Assembly (NCBI GenBank): GCA_031553395.1
Contig: JAVBLR010000006.1
Coordinates: 368,327-432,326, forward strand
Reading direction: 5' to 3'
DNA length: 64,000 bases
DNA from: WRGA01 sp031553395
GTDB lineage: Bacteria; Bacteroidota; Bacteroidia; Bacteroidales; WRGA01
Positions 45,864 through 54,366 of this stretch are shown here, piece after piece. The translations under genes and the position numbers were made by a program. Numbering within the stretch: the first letter of the stretch is position 1; each line of letters opens with the position of its first letter. The notes under the pieces were generated by a model. The model did not search any database. It saw only the letters and a list, made by a program, of their open reading frames with translations, and was not told the origin of the DNA.

Positions 45864-46499
45864 TTATTCCCATTCCACATTTTCTTTTATTACCTTTGCC
45901 GGAATGCCTCCTGCTAAGCATTTTGTCGGAATATTTTTTGTTACAACAGATCCTGCGGCAATAATAGCACCATCTCCAATGGTTACCCCTTTAAGAATGG
46001 TAGCATTCGCACCAATCCAAACATGATTTCCAATTTTTATGGGTTGTGTGGGATTTCCTCCTCCAATAATCTGATGTCCATCATTATCCCGAATAAATGC
46101 ATTTTCTGAGATAAGAAAGTTATCACCTATTTCAATCTTACAACAACAACATAAGTTAAGTCCACTATTTATGAATCCATTTCCTATTGTTACTTTTGCA
46201 TTCTCATTGAGGCTGATTTTTGCATCAGAATAAGCAAAGATTTTTCCTGTAATGGTTAGCTCCGAATTTTCTTTCATTAAAAGAACAGAAGGATATGGGT
46301 CTTTACGTATCCAACCGCTATTAAAAACAAAAAGACTTTCTTCTGAGATATTTATTTTTGCACTTTTATGAACTGAAATGCGAGTTTTATTGCACACAAT
46401 AAATGCATTTTTTAGTGATCTTTTGCCTTTTATTGTAAAATGCAGATATAATGTCTTAAAAATGGCTGGGTTTATTCGTCGAATAGTTTTTAATAGCAT
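45864..46499 (-). CDS. Left-handed beta-helix (hexapeptide) acyltransferase
   Basis: The 211-residue protein has hexapeptide repeats from about residue 60 to 190, ending with IGNHVWIGANATILKGVTIG, IIAAGSVVTKNIP and LAGGIPAKVIKENVEW, typical of O-acetyltransferases of the WbbJ/NodL type. It probably transfers an acetyl group to a sugar of the repeat unit. The gene follows a short hairpin (46530-46556) in the same leftward transcript. Confidence 0.88.
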   Translation of the reverse strand: MLLKTIRRINPAIFKTLYLHFTIKGKRSLKNAFIVCNKTRISVHKSAKINISEESLFVFNSGWIRKDPYPSVLLMKENSELTITGKIFAYSDAKISLNENAKVTIGNGFINSGLNLCCCCKIEIGDNFLISENAFIRDNDGHQIIGGGNPTQPIKIGNHVWIGANATILKGVTIGDGAIIAAGSVVTKNIPTKCLAGGIPAKVIKENVEWE

Positions 46500-46529
46500 C
46501 TTCAGTTATGAGTTACGTGTTATGAGTTA

Positions 46530-46556
46530 CAAGTGGATTAATGTATAATCCACTTG
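46530..46556. repeat. Intercistronic hairpin in the polysaccharide locus
   Basis: CAAGTGGATTA at 46530-46540 pairs exactly with 46546-46556 around a 5-nt loop. Just upstream on the plus strand are two copies of TTATGAGTTAC. With no U-tract it may be a processing or attenuation hairpin rather than a full terminator. The GAGTTAC words recall the repeat at 1996-2067. Confidence 0.55.
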
Positions 46557-46575
46557 TATGTCAGGTAGTCATTCG

Positions 46576-47403
46576 TTAAAAGGTATAATATTTCTTGATA
46601 AATTCTTTTAATTCGGGTTGAATGTCTGAATTTAAGCAACAGACCTGTTTTCTTGCCAAGAAATATGCTGCGCCTTCATTAGGATTAGTTACAGAAATGA
46701 TTTCATAATTTTTTTCATTTCCTCTCAAATCATTTTTCTTGAATTTATTGAGGTCACAGTAATGAAGATGATAAATAACGATTTCATCGCAAATTTTGTA
46801 TGAAAATCCCCAAAGTCTGTTGTAAATTGAAAACAGTGTTTTAAATATCGGAGATTGAATGAATCCGAAATAAAGTCTATGTCCTTTTTGTGCAAAATTG
46901 TAATGGATACCCAAGTTGGCATATTGTTGAAACCTCAATTCGGATACATTGCGCATAAATCGAACGCGATATCCGGGATACCACGCGCGATCATCTTTTG
47001 TATTAACTCTGATTTTATCTTCCCAAAATTGCAACCAAGGTGTTACTATGCTTGATTTTGACAAAGAAATGTATTTTTTGAAATCCAGATTGATTCTTTC
47101 ATCCGCATCAATTACTAAAACGTAATCTCCCGTGCTGGCATCTTTCAGGATATTGCGACGAACGCTTTCTCGAAAAGCATTTTGAAACATTGAGTTGTCG
47201 GGTTGTTTCCAACGTATTACGATTACTCGTTCGGAATATTTTTTTTCGTATTCCAACAATAATTCATACGTGCCGTCCGTGCTTCCGCCATCTAGAAACA
47301 GTATTTCGTCGACATCTGCATCCAATAGATTTCGAATTAATCCGTCGATGTAATTTATTTCGTTTAGAACGAGTGTGTTAGATGATATTTTAACTGTCTT
47401 CAT
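46576..47403 (-). CDS. Glycosyltransferase family 2
   Basis: The 275-residue protein starts MKTVKISSNTLVLNEINYID and shows FLDGGSTDGTYELLLEYEKK and YVLVIDADERINLDFKKY, the GT-A nucleotide and metal sites of GT2 (waaE/KdtX-like group). Acceptor and donor are unknown. It should act at the cytosolic face of the inner membrane in repeat-unit assembly. It lies 37 bp downstream of the GT4 gene at 47441. Confidence 0.85.
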   Translation of the reverse strand: MKTVKISSNTLVLNEINYIDGLIRNLLDADVDEILFLDGGSTDGTYELLLEYEKKYSERVIVIRWKQPDNSMFQNAFRESVRRNILKDASTGDYVLVIDADERINLDFKKYISLSKSSIVTPWLQFWEDKIRVNTKDDRAWYPGYRVRFMRNVSELRFQQYANLGIHYNFAQKGHRLYFGFIQSPIFKTLFSIYNRLWGFSYKICDEIVIYHLHYCDLNKFKKNDLRGNEKNYEIISVTNPNEGAAYFLARKQVCCLNSDIQPELKEFIKKYYTF

Positions 47404-47440
47404 ATTCTCCTTCTTTATTTTCTGTTTTTAAGCCGAAATA

Positions 47441-48481
47441 TCAACTCAATAAGAATTGGTTATAATCTCTTGCCACTTCCGACCAAGATTGCGGAATTTC
47501 TTTTTTCGTAAATTCCGATATTTCATTTTGTTTTTTAGCCAATTCATCGGTTGATAAACTTAATATTTTGGTTATTTTGTCTTTGGCATTGTCTTTATCC
47601 GAAAAATAACAAATATCTTCATGGCCTTTTGTTGTGAAAGGGCCTTTTGTTGTGAGTATTAAGCATAAATTCTTGATGGCGGCCAAAAAAGAGCCTCTTC
47701 TTTCCGAGACACCATCGGGAAAAGGTAAATACATTAATTTAGTATTTGCCAAAACAAAAGATACTTCGTCCGCTTCTTTATTTAGGAGCAACTCTATTTC
47801 GTTTTTTTCCGAGTTACCGATAATGGAATCGTAATATTCTCGATATTCGGGTTGTATTTGTCCCATAATATATACTTTCAGGGACGGATTCTCTTTTTTC
47901 AATGCTTGAACTACGGGAATGAACTCTTCAAGGCCTTTTTTTAACCGAATATATCCGAAATATCCGAGATCATACTCTCGTTTATCTATCGGAGGTATTT
48001 CTTTTGCGGCATTGATATTTGAAAATATTTTTATGACAGTACTTTTTCTTCCGGAAAGCGGATAATGTTTTCGAGCATAGTCAAGTTCAAATCTGTTTGT
48101 AAATATGAGTTTATTGGCAAATATCAGGAATATGTAAGAAGCAGCCTTTGCTTTCCATCCCAATTGCGAATTTTCGTGCAGTGTAACTACTATTTTTTTT
48201 CTTGAAAATAATCGGAAATAAAGGCACAATAAATGAGGAAGCACAGATAATCCGTAACCCATGGTCGGATATTGTATGTTTATAATATTCGGGTTTAATG
48301 CTTTTATTTCCTTGACTTTCGGAAAGAATGTATTTAATGACCAGCTTTTGTCATAATATAGAAGCCAGTCTCCGGCTTCTTCGGTTTGAGTCAAATTGTA
48401 TGTATAATCTCCGGCGCCGCATCTTTCGGGAGGATATGTGCCGGTTACGATAAGTATTTTTTTTGAGGATTTGGTTTTCAT
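47441..48481 (-). CDS. Glycosyltransferase family 4
   Basis: The 346-residue GT-B protein has the N-terminal motif ILIVTGTYPPERCGAGDYTY and the C-terminal donor-binding region YDLGYFGYIRLKKGLEEFIP, YLPFPDGVSERRGSFLAAIK. These are typical of GT4 retaining transferases. A minus-strand TATTTTTG box lies at 48504-48511, 23 nt upstream of the start, so transcription could also start here. Substrate unknown. Confidence 0.85.
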   Translation of the reverse strand: MKTKSSKKILIVTGTYPPERCGAGDYTYNLTQTEEAGDWLLYYDKSWSLNTFFPKVKEIKALNPNIINIQYPTMGYGLSVLPHLLCLYFRLFSRKKIVVTLHENSQLGWKAKAASYIFLIFANKLIFTNRFELDYARKHYPLSGRKSTVIKIFSNINAAKEIPPIDKREYDLGYFGYIRLKKGLEEFIPVVQALKKENPSLKVYIMGQIQPEYREYYDSIIGNSEKNEIELLLNKEADEVSFVLANTKLMYLPFPDGVSERRGSFLAAIKNLCLILTTKGPFTTKGHEDICYFSDKDNAKDKITKILSLSTDELAKKQNEISEFTKKEIPQSWSEVARDYNQFLLS

Positions 48482-48549
48482 TTGTCCTGGTTTTTACTAA
48501 ATGCAAAAATAGTTATATATAATTTGACAAAGAATTTATTTTCCGTATT

Positions 48550-49572
48550 TTATTTTCTTAAACGGCACATCAATTTCATTAACAGGAAAGAAAATCTTTT
48601 TCCGATTTCGCCTTTATTAGTTTTACTCAGTATTGAAATTAATACACGTTTATTTGTTTCTTCCGGAATAACCGTATCATATGTGAAATAAGTATCGGGA
48701 AGAAATTGGTTGACAATCATTTTATAATGAGTATAGGGATGTGTATTTGGCAGATAAAAAACATTGAACATCAATTGTTTATATATCCGAAAAGAACAGG
48801 TTGAAAATTCTTGGATAAAATTTTCGAACAACCCGTCTTTTTCCAACAGGCTTTTTACGTTTTCGAGTAAAAATATATAGTCTTCTATGTGTTTTTTTGA
48901 GAAACGAGCCGTTATGGAACCTGTTCGCGCTCTTCTGTAGTAATAGTAAGGTTTTTCGGTAAGATAGATTCTTTTTGAAATTTTTATCCATTGCAACACG
49001 GGATAAAGATCTTCGAAATATCTTCCTTCCGTAAACCGAATGTCATTGTCAAAAAGCGCTTTCTTATAAATTTTGTTCCAGGCGCAATTATTCATGTTTC
49101 GAGATAACAACACGTCATGTATAGCTTCATTACTGTCCGTTATTAATTTGGATTGCATGTCGGGTTGCACAACTTCGGGACCGTCTTCGTATGCAAAAAA
49201 GAAGTTGCAGGCTACAATGTCCGCGTCGTATTCTTTTGCCGATTCATACAAATCCTTGTACATGTTTACACCGATATAATCATCGCTGTCGACAAATGCC
49301 AGGTATTCGCCTTTGGCATGTTTTATACCTTCGTTTCGGGCAGCTCCCAATCCTCTGTTCGGAGTATTTATTATAGTAATATTCGGATTATTTTCCGCAA
49401 GTTTTCTTGCAATATTTTCACTGTTATCAGTCGATCCGTCTATGATTACAATGATTTCAATGTTTTTTAATGTTTGTCCCGTAATTGAATTCAAACATTC
49501 TTCAATATATATTTCAACATTATATACAGGAACTATAACTGATATATAGGGTTGATTTATTGCTTGTTCCAT
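48550..49572 (-). CDS. Glycosyltransferase family 2
   Basis: From the ATG at 49572 the protein has 340 residues (MEQAINQPYISVIVPVYNVE); the longer frame to 49641 runs into the upstream gene and is unlikely. GT2 motifs are IIVIIDGSTDNSENIARKLA, NRGLGAARNEGIKHAKGEYL and FVDSDDYIG. It resembles EpsJ/WfgS-like transferases. It lies 14 bp after the next upstream GT2 gene and shares the same domain layout, so the two may act on successive sugars. Confidence 0.87.
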   Translation of the reverse strand: MEQAINQPYISVIVPVYNVEIYIEECLNSITGQTLKNIEIIVIIDGSTDNSENIARKLAENNPNITIINTPNRGLGAARNEGIKHAKGEYLAFVDSDDYIGVNMYKDLYESAKEYDADIVACNFFFAYEDGPEVVQPDMQSKLITDSNEAIHDVLLSRNMNNCAWNKIYKKALFDNDIRFTEGRYFEDLYPVLQWIKISKRIYLTEKPYYYYRRARTGSITARFSKKHIEDYIFLLENVKSLLEKDGLFENFIQEFSTCSFRIYKQLMFNVFYLPNTHPYTHYKMIVNQFLPDTYFTYDTVIPEETNKRVLISILSKTNKGEIGKRFSFLLMKLMCRLRK

Positions 49573-49586
49573 TCGTCTTTTGTAAG

Positions 49587-50603
49587 TTAATGATTTTGAA
49601 GTACTCCGGAAATTATTTTTTTCAGTTGTACATATATGCAATAAAGTTTGATACTTGTGTTATATATCGTAACATTCTTATTTCCTTCTTTATAATATGG
49701 TATATAATATAGCTTATCCAAGTTGTATGATCGGATATCATTATTTATGATCTTCAGCTTATTGGGAATAATCACATCTTTAGACAGCAGTCGATCAATG
49801 TATTGGTAAATGACAAAGATATTGATAAAACGTTGATAAAACAATGTTTCAAATTCTCCCGCTGTTTTTGATATTGTTGATAACAAGTTTTTTACTTCAC
49901 ATGCCGATTTGAGTTGACTCAAGGCATGTTTATGCGAAAAGCTTGTCATGGCTGATCCGCTTCGAATCAGGTAGTTGTAAACTTTTTGAGGAGTATATCC
50001 GATCTTGCCGGCATGAGAAATGCATTGAAGACTGAAAAGTTGATCTTCGCCCATCGATATTTCACGGTTAAAGCGAATTCCGTTATCTTCGATCAATGCT
50101 CGTTTAAATAGGAATCTCCACATTTCCACATGCCATATTCTTTGGGAGAAAAAGCATGTTTTCAGATAATCTTCTTTTGTTTCGAACAGAATCGGTCGGG
50201 AATGGTGGGGGAGAGGGGATTCAACTTGTTTGTCCCGGATAATGCTGTTTTCGAATTGAAGCAAATCCGTTTTGTTTTTTTCGGCGAAGTCCAATAAATC
50301 CGATATGGAATTTTCATCTATTCGATCGTCGCTGTCTATAAATAGAATGTATTCGCCGCGAGCATTGTCCAATCCTTTGTTACGGGCAGAACTTACACCG
50401 CTGTTCGGTTGATCGATAAATACGATGTTGTGATGATAACCGGTTGCTTTTTTGATAATTTCTTCGCTGCTGTCGGTTGATCCGTCATTCACAACAATGA
50501 TTTCATATTCGTTTGACGGAATATTTTGTGAGGTAACACTTTGCAGACATCTTTCAAGATATTGCTCCACATTATAGACCGGTATGATGATACTCAGACG
50601 CAT
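49587..50603 (-). CDS. Glycosyltransferase family 2
   Basis: This 338-residue enzyme starts MRLSIIIPVYNVEQYLERCL. GT2 sites are IIVVNDGSTDSSEEIIKKAT, NSGVSSARNKGLDNARGEYI and FIDSDDRIDENS. It is similar in layout to the protein of the following gene. The substrate is not known. It lies 18 bp after the GT14 gene in the leftward transcript. Confidence 0.87.
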   Translation of the reverse strand: MRLSIIIPVYNVEQYLERCLQSVTSQNIPSNEYEIIVVNDGSTDSSEEIIKKATGYHHNIVFIDQPNSGVSSARNKGLDNARGEYILFIDSDDRIDENSISDLLDFAEKNKTDLLQFENSIIRDKQVESPLPHHSRPILFETKEDYLKTCFFSQRIWHVEMWRFLFKRALIEDNGIRFNREISMGEDQLFSLQCISHAGKIGYTPQKVYNYLIRSGSAMTSFSHKHALSQLKSACEVKNLLSTISKTAGEFETLFYQRFINIFVIYQYIDRLLSKDVIIPNKLKIINNDIRSYNLDKLYYIPYYKEGNKNVTIYNTSIKLYCIYVQLKKIISGVLQNH

Positions 50604-50621
50604 TTTTACGAATTACAAGAA

Positions 50622-51473
50622 TTATTTTGTTGCATTCAGTACTTCCCGAATGACATTTTCATCCACGGATTCATCAAATTTGCGGGCAAATAATCCGTGA
50701 TAACTTAAAATGTCGGGTAAGTTTTTCATCGTTAATATTTCTGGACTTACTTCACCTGGACTCCAAACTACATACCGCAAATAATCGGCGTTAAAATTCA
50801 GATCACCGGTTTTTAATATGGTTTGTAGCCATATTTCATCGGCATTGGCCGAATGTTTAAATAATTTGATGTATTCGGGATGTTCATTCAGGTATGTTAA
50901 CAAATATCTGCCGGCTTCTTTATTGATATTTACCCAATTAGCTCCTCCGTATAAAGTAATATCGGGTAATTTTCTTTTTCGATTAAATGCAAACTGAATT
51001 TTCCGAACAATGCGAAATCCCGTTTTTATCAAATAATTTACAAATCCGGTTCCGATATTATATTCCCAATAATAGGCAATTCTTCCGAAGCCACCGTCTT
51101 TTCCCCAAATGTCTCGAGGTAGAGGATATGCATCCAAAAAGCTTACATCCTTATTTTTTTTCAAAAAATCGATAATTGCTTTATTTGATTTAACGGGTAA
51201 ATCTTGTCCGCTGATATGTATGTAATAATCGTAATCTTTTTCGACAGCCATTTTAAAAAGTTCCAAAGGTGCAAGAACTCCATTGTAGCTACCCCAGTTT
51301 ACATCGTATTTTTTGATGCAAAAAACATGGGGATATTGTGCGAAAACATTTTCGGAAATATCGCTTTTTTTATCCAAATGTATATAAACATCAAAATCGG
51401 ATTGCAGTCTTTCGACCAATAGTTGCAACTGATGTTGGTTTTTGTGAGCTAATATAAGGATTGCAATACGCAT
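50622..51473 (-). CDS. GT14-like beta-1,6-N-acetylglucosaminyltransferase (core-2/I-branching type)
   Basis: The 283-residue protein opens with MRIAILILAHKNQHQLQLLV and contains VYIHLDKKSDI, VNWGSYNGVLAPLELFKMAV, YYIHISGQDLPVKSNKAIID, and GGANWVNINKEAGRYLLTYL followed by the WLQTIL region. These mark the core-2/I-branching glycosyltransferase family GT14. Bacterial members add branching GlcNAc or xylose residues. Its presence suggests a branched repeat unit. Confidence 0.88.
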   Translation of the reverse strand: MRIAILILAHKNQHQLQLLVERLQSDFDVYIHLDKKSDISENVFAQYPHVFCIKKYDVNWGSYNGVLAPLELFKMAVEKDYDYYIHISGQDLPVKSNKAIIDFLKKNKDVSFLDAYPLPRDIWGKDGGFGRIAYYWEYNIGTGFVNYLIKTGFRIVRKIQFAFNRKRKLPDITLYGGANWVNINKEAGRYLLTYLNEHPEYIKLFKHSANADEIWLQTILKTGDLNFNADYLRYVVWSPGEVSPEILTMKNLPDILSYHGLFARKFDESVDENVIREVLNATK

Positions 51474-51507
51474 TATTTATACAGATTATAGAACCAAGAA
51501 CCAAGAA

Positions 51508-52662
51508 TCAAGATTTATTTATACGATTAATTTCAGGTATCACCGACAATTTTTCGGGTTGTGCCGGTTTTGTGAAAGTGTTTTTTATGTATTTATTTAA
51601 AGGCTTTTCGAAATATTTATGCAAGAAGATGGATATAAGACACATTCCGACAAATATAAGAATAAAAACACCGGCATATATCATTAATGTGATGAATTGA
51701 CTATCAATAGACAATACACTTTTTAATGATTCCATAATGCTTTTCAATGATTGTACAATCATTTGATGTATCAAATAAAAGCAGAAGCTGGCTTCTCCCA
51801 ACAGCACCAATAATTTATTAGATAACAGTTTTGATATATAGCCTTTTTGAAAGGCAAAGGTAACCAGTAAAATAAAAATGGGAATCCAATAATAAACCGA
51901 ATACCGGAAACTGAGCGGGACATATTTAGATAAATAAATGAAGGCAAACATAAGAATTACCGAAAATACTTCGGCATAATTGAAGTTTATTTTGCTTATC
52001 GGATTATTTCGAAGATAATTCCATAATTGACAAATGTATATGCCTAAAATGAAATCGAAAATTCGAAATATCGGGCAGATGTAAAGTATGGCAAATTTCT
52101 CATCCGGAGTATGCAAAACAAGGTTAACAATGATTACGATTCCGGCCATTATTATAATGGACAGAGTCTTTAATTTATACCTGAGTTTTGCCAAAAGCGG
52201 TATTATCAGGGGGAATAAACAATAAAAGAACATTTCGTCCGATAAGCTCCATGATACGGAGTTAAAAGAGAAATAAACATCGTAAATCGGGACAAAACTT
52301 TGCAGCAGAAAAAGATTCAGAAAAAAAGAGCCGATATTGAACGGACTTTCCGGTGAAAAAATGACATAATTTTTTATAATTACGATTAACAGCGTTAGTA
52401 AATGCATTGGGTAGATTCGTGCAATTCGTGAAATATAAAAATCTTTTTTACTGATTGTTTTTGTCAGAATTTTGTTTTCATAACTGTAGCACAAAACAAA
52501 GCCGCTTAATATGAAAAAAAATCCGACACCAATAAATCCTTCATCCAATATTCGTGATAATTCTCCGGGAAGATTTACAAAACGGTTGATATTTGTAATT
52601 GTATGATGAGAAAGAACTGCTAATGCGAAAAAGAACCGAAAAGAAGTTAATGGTTTAATCAT
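51508..52662 (-). CDS. Acyltransferase family 3 membrane protein (OafA-like)
   Basis: The ATG at 52662 gives 384 residues, starting MIKPLTSFRFFFALAVLSHH, where the RFFFALAVLSHH helix with its histidine is the family's catalytic signature. About ten transmembrane helices follow; GFIGVGFFFILSGFVLCYSY is typical of the family. Such enzymes O-acetylate surface polysaccharide in the inner membrane. A minus-strand TATATTTG box is at 52796-52803, so a start of transcription inside the 241-bp gap upstream is possible. Confidence 0.9.
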   Translation of the reverse strand: MIKPLTSFRFFFALAVLSHHTITNINRFVNLPGELSRILDEGFIGVGFFFILSGFVLCYSYENKILTKTISKKDFYISRIARIYPMHLLTLLIVIIKNYVIFSPESPFNIGSFFLNLFLLQSFVPIYDVYFSFNSVSWSLSDEMFFYCLFPLIIPLLAKLRYKLKTLSIIIMAGIVIIVNLVLHTPDEKFAILYICPIFRIFDFILGIYICQLWNYLRNNPISKINFNYAEVFSVILMFAFIYLSKYVPLSFRYSVYYWIPIFILLVTFAFQKGYISKLLSNKLLVLLGEASFCFYLIHQMIVQSLKSIMESLKSVLSIDSQFITLMIYAGVFILIFVGMCLISIFLHKYFEKPLNKYIKNTFTKPAQPEKLSVIPEINRINKS

Positions 52663-52903
52663 AAATGCAATTTTATTATTAGACTTTGAATATTTTATAA
52701 GCAATCTTTTTTATGGACAAGATTACAGTGTATAAATGTTGATAAGATGTATTTTGTTTTTTTTCATACAGGTTTTGGATATTGACTAAAATTGTCAAAT
52801 ATAATTCTTTTTTGACAAATACGCTTTTACTTTAACTAATTAGTAGCTAGGTTAATCTAAATGAATAAGTAGTTTGTTTATTTACAGATATTTAAGGTGC
52901 TTT

Positions 52904-53878
52904 TTACCAATAACATCCACCTTCAATATCTTTATAAGCTTGAGGCGTTTCTTCCGGCAAAGGCCTTACCCAATGTTCATTTATATGATTGGATATTGTA
53001 CCATTTTCATCCCATCTTTTTCCTGTTATACCAAATAATAATTGGGTTATTCCGCCCAAATGTATTGCTTTTTTGCCCATTCTTTTTGCATGAGCTGCTA
53101 ATGGCAATCCATAAGCGCCACAACCAATAATTGCAATATCGAAATCTGTTTTCGACATTTGTTGTTTCATATAATCAAGAGCTTCAATCCAATTTTCAAA
53201 ATTATCCGGTTTAATGCCGCATATCGATTGTACTGATTGTATTACCTTGAGCTTAAAATCAGGGAGTAACGACTGATTTTTGAATAGTAATTCTCGTTTT
53301 TGATATTGTTGTTCAATGCTTTTTTTGAAAGGATTAATGACTAAAATCTTTTTTCCGGCCAAAGCCTCAGTCCATGGCCTTTCGTGTAAAAATGGATCTA
53401 AATCAGCTAATCTTATTTTTATGCTGTTCTCTAGAGGTTGTTGGAAAAATATTTCTTCCTTTCGCCAAGATCCTAATATATCCATTTCTGGCATGTCTTT
53501 CAACATGGTTAGCGTAAACTTTTCAAGGATGTCAAATGAACCAGGGAATATGCCGGCAGCATGCCACATAACACGGCTTGTGTATGGTTCAAACCAGTAT
53601 GGCGCAATTTGCCATTTGATGTATTTCATAAATTGCCCTTTATGGTGTTTGATACTTAAATAATTAAGCATTGCAAGTAATTCTACAGAACCACATCTTC
53701 CAATAAAAGACGGTTTATCGGCTAATAATTCGTTCTTTATTGCATCAGAAGCTTCTTGCCCTTCAAGATAAGGAAACGGATATCCTTCTCCAAATTTGGA
53801 ATTTACAGAAAAAAAACGAGGATAAACATATCTTAGTTTTCGTAATAATTTTGTCCGGTTGTTTTCTATTGCTTCCAT
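52904..53878 (-). CDS. Putative GT-D-fold glycosyltransferase-like protein
   Basis: The 324-residue protein has no signal peptide. Around residue 60 it has PSFIGRCGSVELLAMLNYL, with the Glu expected in the DxE-type site of GT-D (DUF1792-like) enzymes. The C-terminal part has a Rossmann-like stretch FDIAIIGCGAYGLPLAAHAK followed by KAIHLGGITQLLFGITGKRW, typical of proteins in polysaccharide loci that I know as GT-D-fold-like. Catalytic function is not established for this subgroup. The start codon is 2 bp from the stop of a wecB-like remnant. A consensus promoter lies at 54161-54191. Confidence 0.6.
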   Translation of the reverse strand: MEAIENNRTKLLRKLRYVYPRFFSVNSKFGEGYPFPYLEGQEASDAIKNELLADKPSFIGRCGSVELLAMLNYLSIKHHKGQFMKYIKWQIAPYWFEPYTSRVMWHAAGIFPGSFDILEKFTLTMLKDMPEMDILGSWRKEEIFFQQPLENSIKIRLADLDPFLHERPWTEALAGKKILVINPFKKSIEQQYQKRELLFKNQSLLPDFKLKVIQSVQSICGIKPDNFENWIEALDYMKQQMSKTDFDIAIIGCGAYGLPLAAHAKRMGKKAIHLGGITQLLFGITGKRWDENGTISNHINEHWVRPLPEETPQAYKDIEGGCYW

Positions 53879-53880
53879 TA

Positions 53881-53943
53881 TTATAATGAATTAACGATTC
53901 GTTGTACAGCTTTCCCGTCCCCATAAGGATTCTGAAAGTTCAT
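53881..53943 (-). pseudogene. 3'-terminal remnant of a wecB/mnaA-type UDP-GlcNAc 2-epimerase
   Basis: On the minus strand, 53943-53881 reads MNFQNPYGDGKAVQRIVNSL and then a stop. NPYGDGKA-x-x-RIV is the C-terminal signature of UDP-N-acetylglucosamine 2-epimerase. Nothing upstream resembles the other ~350 residues, so only the last ~20 codons survive. The ATG in front of Asn-Phe appears to be chance. It ends 2 bp before the GT-D-like start, as a former operon neighbour would. Confidence 0.75.
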
Positions 53944-54366
53944 TTTTATTAATTAATTGCTTGTAAGTGCGTGGCAAAAATTAGGTTGGATTCTTCTCAG
54001 GAATTGAGTAGTTACCTTCCGATTAACTTATACTTGGAGTTGAAATAATATAAGTTAATTTCTGACGCATACTTAATGACTATATTATACCAATAATTAG
54101 AATGTCCTGAAGTTTGTTGAAAAATTTATGTCGTTATAATTTATGTCTATTGATTGGATGCAAAGATATTGATAAGCGTTTATAAAACAAAGTTTTGATT
54201 TTGGAATTACCAGCTAATTGATAAGTCCAATCTTGATTTATAATTTAGAGATAGTTGATATTCTTATTCTTAGGAAAAAAAGAGTTGTTTTTTGTGATAA
54301 AAAGTGATGAAAAACATAAAATTTCCCAATATTTGATTCAATGAATCTTCTTTTTGAAGATATCTG
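53944..54366. other. AT-rich gap left by the loss of the epimerase gene
   Basis: Together with the remnant this is 488 bp without an intact gene. No recognisable piece of the epimerase is visible beyond the remnant. The only clear feature is the minus-strand promoter at 54161-54191. The stretch between 53944 and 54160 and the part near the GT2 stop look like random AT-rich sequence. Confidence 0.5.
54161..54191 (-). promoter_or_regulatory. Consensus-type internal promoter of the polysaccharide locus
   Basis: On the minus strand TTTG (54188-54191) and TATCTTTG (54161-54168) are separated by exactly 19 nt, the best Bacteroidetes match in the locus. Transcription would start near 54154 and read through the wecB remnant into the GT-D-like gene. 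Confidence 0.65.

Noticed and set aside
53881..53943. The 20-codon frame as a genuine small gene, since it begins with ATG.
   Set aside because: Its sequence matches the very C-terminal signature of WecB, which would not fold alone; a decayed gene end explains it better.
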